A program made the position numbers and the translations under genes. The notes below the pieces were generated by a model. It was not told where the DNA came from. It saw nothing but the letters and a program-made list of their open reading frames with translations, and made no database searches. From Sphaerisporangium krabiense (GTDB lineage Bacteria; Actinomycetota; Actinomycetes; Streptosporangiales; Streptosporangiaceae), in NCBI RefSeq assembly GCF_014200435.1, contig NZ_JACHBR010000001.1:5708001-5772000 (forward strand): a stretch of DNA of 64,000 bases, in the 5' to 3' direction. Of the stretch, positions 61,301 through 64,000 are shown one piece after another (the stretch's first letter is position 1; the number at the start of each line of letters is the position of its first letter).

Positions 61301-63920
61301 CAGCGGTGTCGTACTCGTAAGTGGTGCTCTGGTTCAGCTGATCGGTCTGGCGGGTGATCCGCATGTCCCGGAGCGCGTCGTGTACCGAGACCAGCGTCCC
61401 GTTGTGGGGATCGGTCACCGTGACCGTGGCCTGCGGGTCACCCTCCGGGTCCGCCATATATTGCGGCACGCCGAGCTTCCACAGGCCGCCGTGGGAGTCG
61501 GTGTGGGTCCGCAGGCGCCCGCCGTCGGCGGCGTAGGTGTTCTCGGCCCACACCCGTCCGGACGGCAGCGTGGCCTTGGTCATCTGCGGCGCTGCCACAC
61601 CCGCCTGATAGTGGGCGCGGATCTCGGCCCCGTTCAGCGACCGACTGTAGATCGCCACCTCGTCTAGGTCGCCCGCGAAGGGGAAGACCCGCGTGAATGC
61701 GGTGGAGGAAGGCCAGGCGGACGAGGTGTATCCCGACCCGAGGCGCGTGTAGAACTGGTCACGGTGATCGATGGCGCCGATGCGGGTACCTGCGGCCTCT
61801 CCGTCCAGGAACAACGTCTGGCTAACCCCGTCGCCTGTCAGCGCCACGTGATGCCACTGGCCGTTGTTCACCGCCGAGGCGGAGGTGATGGGCGACATCT
61901 GCCCGTTCCAGAATTCCGCGCGCAGCTTTCCGTCAGTCCCTACGTACATCACGGGCGTGAAATTCTCCGGCTCGCCGGAGGATGTGGAGCTGTTCTGCCC
62001 GACCACGACGCCCGACCCAGTGGTCTTGAACCACGCCTCTATGGTCAAGTGCGTTCCCCTGCCACTGATCGCGGAATCGGGGAGCCTGACATATGAGCTG
62101 TTGGGCGAAGCACCCGAGAATCGCACGGCGGTATCGGCCGAACCGCTGAGCGCTCCTGGAACCCCAGTGGTGGCGTCGTAAGTGCCAGGGGCGCCGTCGA
62201 AGAACGCGGAGTCCTCGCCGAGCCTACGTCCCAGAGCGCCAGCGAGCTTCGAACCGCGAGAGCCGGTGCTCTCATCGAGCCGCCAGTAGCTGTAGGGAAC
62301 CGAGTTCTCCACGCTGCTGCTGTAGCGAGACGCGTTGACGTAGGTGAACTCGGTGCAGGCGGTGGCGGATCCCGGACCGCACACCTTGACCAGCTTGTCC
62401 CCGTCATAGGTGTACGCCCAGCTCAGCGGGCTTCCGTTCACCGGATCGGTCGAGACGCCGACCGCATGCCCTCCGTCCCAGGTGAAATACAGCGACCGCC
62501 CGCCGGTGGCCGTCACCTTCGACAGCCTGCCGTCGGAGCCATACACGAGTTGCTGGGCACGCCCGCGATTGTCGGTCACGCTGGTGACCCGGCCTTGCGC
62601 GTCGAACGTGTAGGAGGTAGCGGACTTGTCCATCAGCCGCCACCCGCCGCCGGTGACCGTGGCCAGGGTGACGTAGACACCTTCCGGCGGCGCGTAACTG
62701 CCGTCGCCCGTGGCACCGAACCGCATCTGTCGACCGTCCGGATAGGTGACCAGCACCGTCTGGCTGTCGGGTTCGTTCACCAGCCGCATGTCCCACCGGG
62801 TGCTCCAGCCAGCGCCGAACATGCCCTCGATACGCGGGTCCAGGCTGTTGTAGGTCCGCGTAACGGCCAGCGGCGGACCTACCGTGGTCACCGAGGCGTC
62901 CGTCACCGTCTGGACATAGTTGCCCACCACCCGATTGAATTCCCGATCACCGGTGCCGCTGCCCAGCAAAGAGTTGATCGACGGCTGCTCCTGCTGAGGG
63001 ATGAAGCTCATCCAGTCCGAGGTGTGGGACAAGCTGTTCGAGGTGTCCTCGGCCTGCACCGACCACCAGTAGGTTTTTCCCCACTTAAGGTTGCCCGAGG
63101 GGATGTCCCAGGTACCCGTGACGTTCCAGCCCGAGCTGCCCTCGCACCAATCCCAGCTCCCCGAGGGTCCCGAGGGGCCTGAACACACCTGGAACCAGTA
63201 CAAGACCTGCCTGCCTGTGGCGGAGCTCGCCCACGCACCGAGCGTCGGGGTCAACGACCCGACGAACGCCTCGTCCCCCGGCCAGAACATTTCGAAGGTT
63301 GGCGGCTCGGGCTCGGGGGCCACATAGCACGGACCCAGATCCTGCCACGCCGTTGTCGTGGTCGGCGGCAGCCCTTGTGGGTCACGCGAGGCTTTGAAGT
63401 CGTGGGGCTCGGTCATGCCCTGGGTCACGTTGAAGTACGAGACGATCTGACCCGCACCGTAGTGCCCGAACAGTGACCATTCCGGGTAGTAGCAGTCCGA
63501 CACCGTGGTTTCCCGCGCCACCGCGGCGGAACCGCCCGCGGGCGACACGCTCCACGCAGGTGACGGCGGCGGATTCAGCCCGCCCTTGGCAGGTTCATGA
63601 GTGGCCGGATGCCGGACCTCAAGCGGCAGCGCGCCCTTCGGCCTCTTTCCCCCTTCTCCTCCCGCCTTGGACGCGGACCCGCCCGAAGCGGTCGTCTCCT
63701 TGGCGGGCACAAGGTGTGGACGGTTGGCCGCGGATCCCATCTCCTGCACAGGTGTTTTCAAGCCTGCGGTCGACATCGGCATGATCGACCCAACAGCGGC
63801 CTCCGCCGACGCGATCGAGGGCACCCCGTCGCTCAGCACGGCCCCTGAGCTCAACAACGCCACAAAGATCAAGAATGAGGTACAGGATCGTAATCGCCGC
63901 TGAATCCGGGCATGGAACAT
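55365..63920 (-). CDS. RHS/YD-repeat polymorphic toxin 2 with Cys array and papain-like tip
   Basis: The 2851-residue secreted protein is paralogous to the one at 39982. It has a signal peptide (about 1-42), a DUF6531-like segment (FGAGWSTRWDM), a LamG-like domain (about 543-773), YD repeats interrupted by a second LamG-like domain (about 1065-1270: AYGFEAGTGTAIDD, NTWSHLALSYDG), and a core end at about 2368-2397 (DSGKVNMLSRWYEPGTGAF). A Gly/Lys/Ser linker precedes a 20-Cys array (2525-2615). The last 90 residues are papain-like: C2762EEVAKEIQ, WGHHDVLV (His 2801/2802), VYDAWTG (Asp 2813). No HINT domain is present. ATG 63920 has AGGAAGG upstream. Confidence 0.9.
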   Translation of the reverse strand: MFHARIQRRLRSCTSFLIFVALLSSGAVLSDGVPSIASAEAAVGSIMPMSTAGLKTPVQEMGSAANRPHLVPAKETTASGGSASKAGGEGGKRPKGALPLEVRHPATHEPAKGGLNPPPSPAWSVSPAGGSAAVARETTVSDCYYPEWSLFGHYGAGQIVSYFNVTQGMTEPHDFKASRDPQGLPPTTTTAWQDLGPCYVAPEPEPPTFEMFWPGDEAFVGSLTPTLGAWASSATGRQVLYWFQVCSGPSGPSGSWDWCEGSSGWNVTGTWDIPSGNLKWGKTYWWSVQAEDTSNSLSHTSDWMSFIPQQEQPSINSLLGSGTGDREFNRVVGNYVQTVTDASVTTVGPPLAVTRTYNSLDPRIEGMFGAGWSTRWDMRLVNEPDSQTVLVTYPDGRQMRFGATGDGSYAPPEGVYVTLATVTGGGWRLMDKSATSYTFDAQGRVTSVTDNRGRAQQLVYGSDGRLSKVTATGGRSLYFTWDGGHAVGVSTDPVNGSPLSWAYTYDGDKLVKVCGPGSATACTEFTYVNASRYSSSVENSVPYSYWRLDESTGSRGSKLAGALGRRLGEDSAFFDGAPGTYDATTGVPGALSGSADTAVRFSGASPNSSYVRLPDSAISGRGTHLTIEAWFKTTGSGVVVGQNSSTSSGEPENFTPVMYVGTDGKLRAEFWNGQMSPITSASAVNNGQWHHVALTGDGVSQTLFLDGEAAGTRIGAIDHRDQFYTRLGSGYTSSAWPSSTAFTRVFPFAGDLDEVAIYSRSLNGAEIRAHYQAGVAAPQMTKATLPSGRVWAENTYAADGGRLRTHTDSHGGLWKLGVPQYMADPEGDPQATVTVTDPHNGTLVSVHDALRDMRITRQTDQLNQSTTYEYDTAGYLDKVTDRNGNTTEVSHDERGNELSVTTCRSVNSCQTSYAAFYLNIADKFDPRNDRIIAYRDARSASSTDNTYAAKWEYTTFGEESKETGPATTDFPNGRSTVYAYTDGSEPATGGGLTPAGLLKTETDPKGNQRTYAYTAAGDLAQVTEPTGLITQYTYDAVGRPAATTQISSTPDPDRDSDPDPGDPGPAGLVAAYGFEAGTGTAIDDDSGQNQAGVATGTSWVAAGKFGKALSFNGTSSWVTVPDSPSLRLTQGMTLMAWVKPSTQDSWRQVLMKEFSGGLSYALYASNGAQPNGWLVNTGGTEGNVDAPQDLPANTWSHLALSYDGTKLQLYVNGNKVAESAFSGTLRADGGPLRIGGNSVWGEYFAGAIDEVRVYNRALSASEIQSDKDTPVASTAQPAAVATAATTTTTMYVYDAMGRIASETGSGVKNRVSGVTHTAELRNTYDADGNVLITTVADLTGGDPDRATTYEYDTYGRVQKVTGPEGATSLRAYDHLGRLVSTTDARGTRFDYGYTTRGESAIVTLKAWTGSPTSPETAHDVVVRSYAYDPGGRLASETDALGRTTRYTYNGDDTLAEEVASQVKLNASTTPVDVVMTSTNYDAAGNLTKEITGGGKTRTDSVYDAAGRLTSTTVDPAGLARKTSYTYDADDNVIQAKWQAAGSTRTELESYGYDAGDRLIERTTENGAIDLKTSWTVDDRGLVIEETDPRGNLPGADRMDYTTLISYDALGRRVEVQTPPVKVEHGGSPAITQRPTSQMGYDTSGELTHQVSPENHISVVAFDKAGRMTSITGASYTPPGGAAVTPKVVFGYDSAGQVVSAADPRGNVTNATYDALGRMVRVTDAAAADEAPRGTWDYSYTLTGEVLSSTDPTGSRAEATYDGLRRQVTSTQLERKPTAVALTTTAEYDTAGNLLTVKLPAGNRSQTAYNPMGEPTSQTDALGHSRTFGYDLAGRTAKVTDALGNATTSEYDLAGRETVVKDLNSSGTVLRTYGFDYDGAGNLITETSPEGHITRRSFDGADRLTQLIEPVSVTKSITTSFGYDAEGKLTRTTDGRGNSFLATYNTMGLPESRIEPSTQAHPNLQDRTSTSVYDAAGNLVSLLRPGGVRVDNTYDHLNRLVSEQGTGAEASTQAKTFTWDLADRPTGAGNLVFDFNDRGLLLTTAKQGTPGTLSSFGYDADDRLVQRTDAAGSASFTWDDANRLKTFSDPVTSTTLTYGYDAGDRLTGIDYGAGGPKRTYTYDPMNRLTGDTLKSSSNATLASITYGYDRDDNLTTKTTTGTAGAGINTYTYDWSNRLTSWTAPGGAVTDYAWDDSGNRVKAGSQTFTYDERNRLLTGGGSTYTYTARGTLQSKTTSGVTKNLQFDAFDRMFSDGQATYTYDALDRVTGRTQGTAVSRFLYADLGNDVVATTDAAGVRQATYGRGVNGEPVSVSDGTGPRYALTDLHGDVIGTFQGAGNTLSDSVAYNPFGEEIARNGTRHDLGYQGEWTDPDSGKVNMLSRWYEPGTGAFTSRDGWNLFPDPSIQQNAYVYGNANPMTTIDPSGHVGLQPTSADDGWPSDPDDVATVIVMPPRYERYPETYDPPAKKSPKGGGKDGKGGKGGSGGKGGSGGKGGSGSGGKGGSGSGGGQSGGNRSSGNGSPTTKCTKNCTSSCLKNCHGTCKQNCTSRCVKNCVSTCVKNCHGSCIKNCSGSRCTKNCSGMGPSGKGGGTNCKKNCGGGQSCKKNCGNQPCKKGCKQDDGGGGASGNGNEYVECDCVEVVVPTTRVPQASPTPVQPRSDTVTQNSPSLPPTEGWGYDPSQNYGGGNFGGDGPGFVDCMLHTCAEGAWKDNWSFIGDTVGRLGLVGGMEYGGPAAPMGREPVPNLGPNWRPRPVSEICRSSGCEEVAKEIQRILGGTRHRITDRYNAPYLPKYREQDTFWGHHDVLVKDNRVYDAWTGPKGESMEEYRNHWQYKEDLVFTPISPELPPMKLM
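56076..56348 (-). repeat. Coding repeat: CxxxC cysteine array in RHS toxin 2
   Basis: This encodes residues 2525-2615 of the toxin, with 20 cysteines in 91 residues, mostly at every fourth position, in units such as CLKNCHGTCKQNC and CVKNCHGSCIKNC. The first 14 run almost unbroken; the last six are split by Gly-rich spacers. The neighbouring 56395-56520 encodes Gly/Lys/Ser low-complexity sequence. Confidence 0.9.
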
Positions 63921-64000
63921 CTTTCGCCTTCCTTCTTTAAGGCATGGAAGTCAGCAGGTCAGCAAGTGGATAGGCGCAGTACGGCGCCGGAGAGACCTCG

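Overview
The window is high-GC actinobacterial chromosome. It carries an actinomycete division cluster (ftsZ end, yggS, sepF, yggT, divIVA), an ileS with an actinobacterial-type translational T-box leader, lspA, rluD and dnaE. It also has several PASTA-less serine/threonine kinases, TAP/Slp-type secreted hydrolases and very large YD/RHS-repeat proteins. Together these suggest a filamentous actinomycete, most likely of the Streptosporangiaceae. That placement is inference, because no rRNA lies in the window.

Region 1 (1-4622) holds the 3' end of ftsZ, then yggS, sepF, yggT, divIVA and a membrane protein with two Ada-like zinc-site motifs. Region 2 (4830-13165) is an accessory block: a PPOX-class oxidoreductase, the membrane transhydrogenase genes pntA-pntB, a secreted GH43 enzyme, a membrane-tethered HTH protein divergent from a small secreted DUF6355-like protein, and a secreted TAP-type hydrolase. 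Region 3 (13571-19392) returns to housekeeping genes: ileS with its T-box, and divergently yggU, a DksA/TraR zinc-finger gene, lspA and rluD. Region 4 (19394-25208) has three tandem eukaryotic-like Ser/Thr kinases on the minus strand. Region 5 (25524-30112) has a chorismate mutase fused to a degenerate DAHP-synthase-like domain, then dnaE.

Region 6 (30613-39480) is accessory: a lipoprotein, a tetR/MFS divergent pair with two near-identical operator-like sites, an alpha/beta hydrolase, an aldo/keto reductase, a second TAP-type hydrolase, small secreted or unknown proteins, and a decayed fragment of an aldo/keto reductase gene. Region 7 (39982-63920) is dominated by two paralogous polymorphic-toxin genes of about 8 kb. 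They are in inverted orientation, and each is followed within 1-2 bases by a small putative immunity gene. The first encodes YD repeats, one LamG-like domain, a HINT autoprocessing domain and a deaminase-like tip. The second encodes two LamG-like domains, no HINT domain, a Gly/Lys/Ser linker, a 20-cysteine CxxxC array and a papain-like tip. Between them lie murA and a class A PBP gene, a small membrane-protein gene, and a decayed IS701-like element.

The strongest candidates for novelty are the Cys-array/papain-like toxin, the CAE...PCx3C toxin and its helical immunity protein, and the duplicated Ada-like membrane protein beside divIVA. Other points of interest are the fully legible ileS T-box switch and a MurA with Asp in place of the fosfomycin-target Cys.
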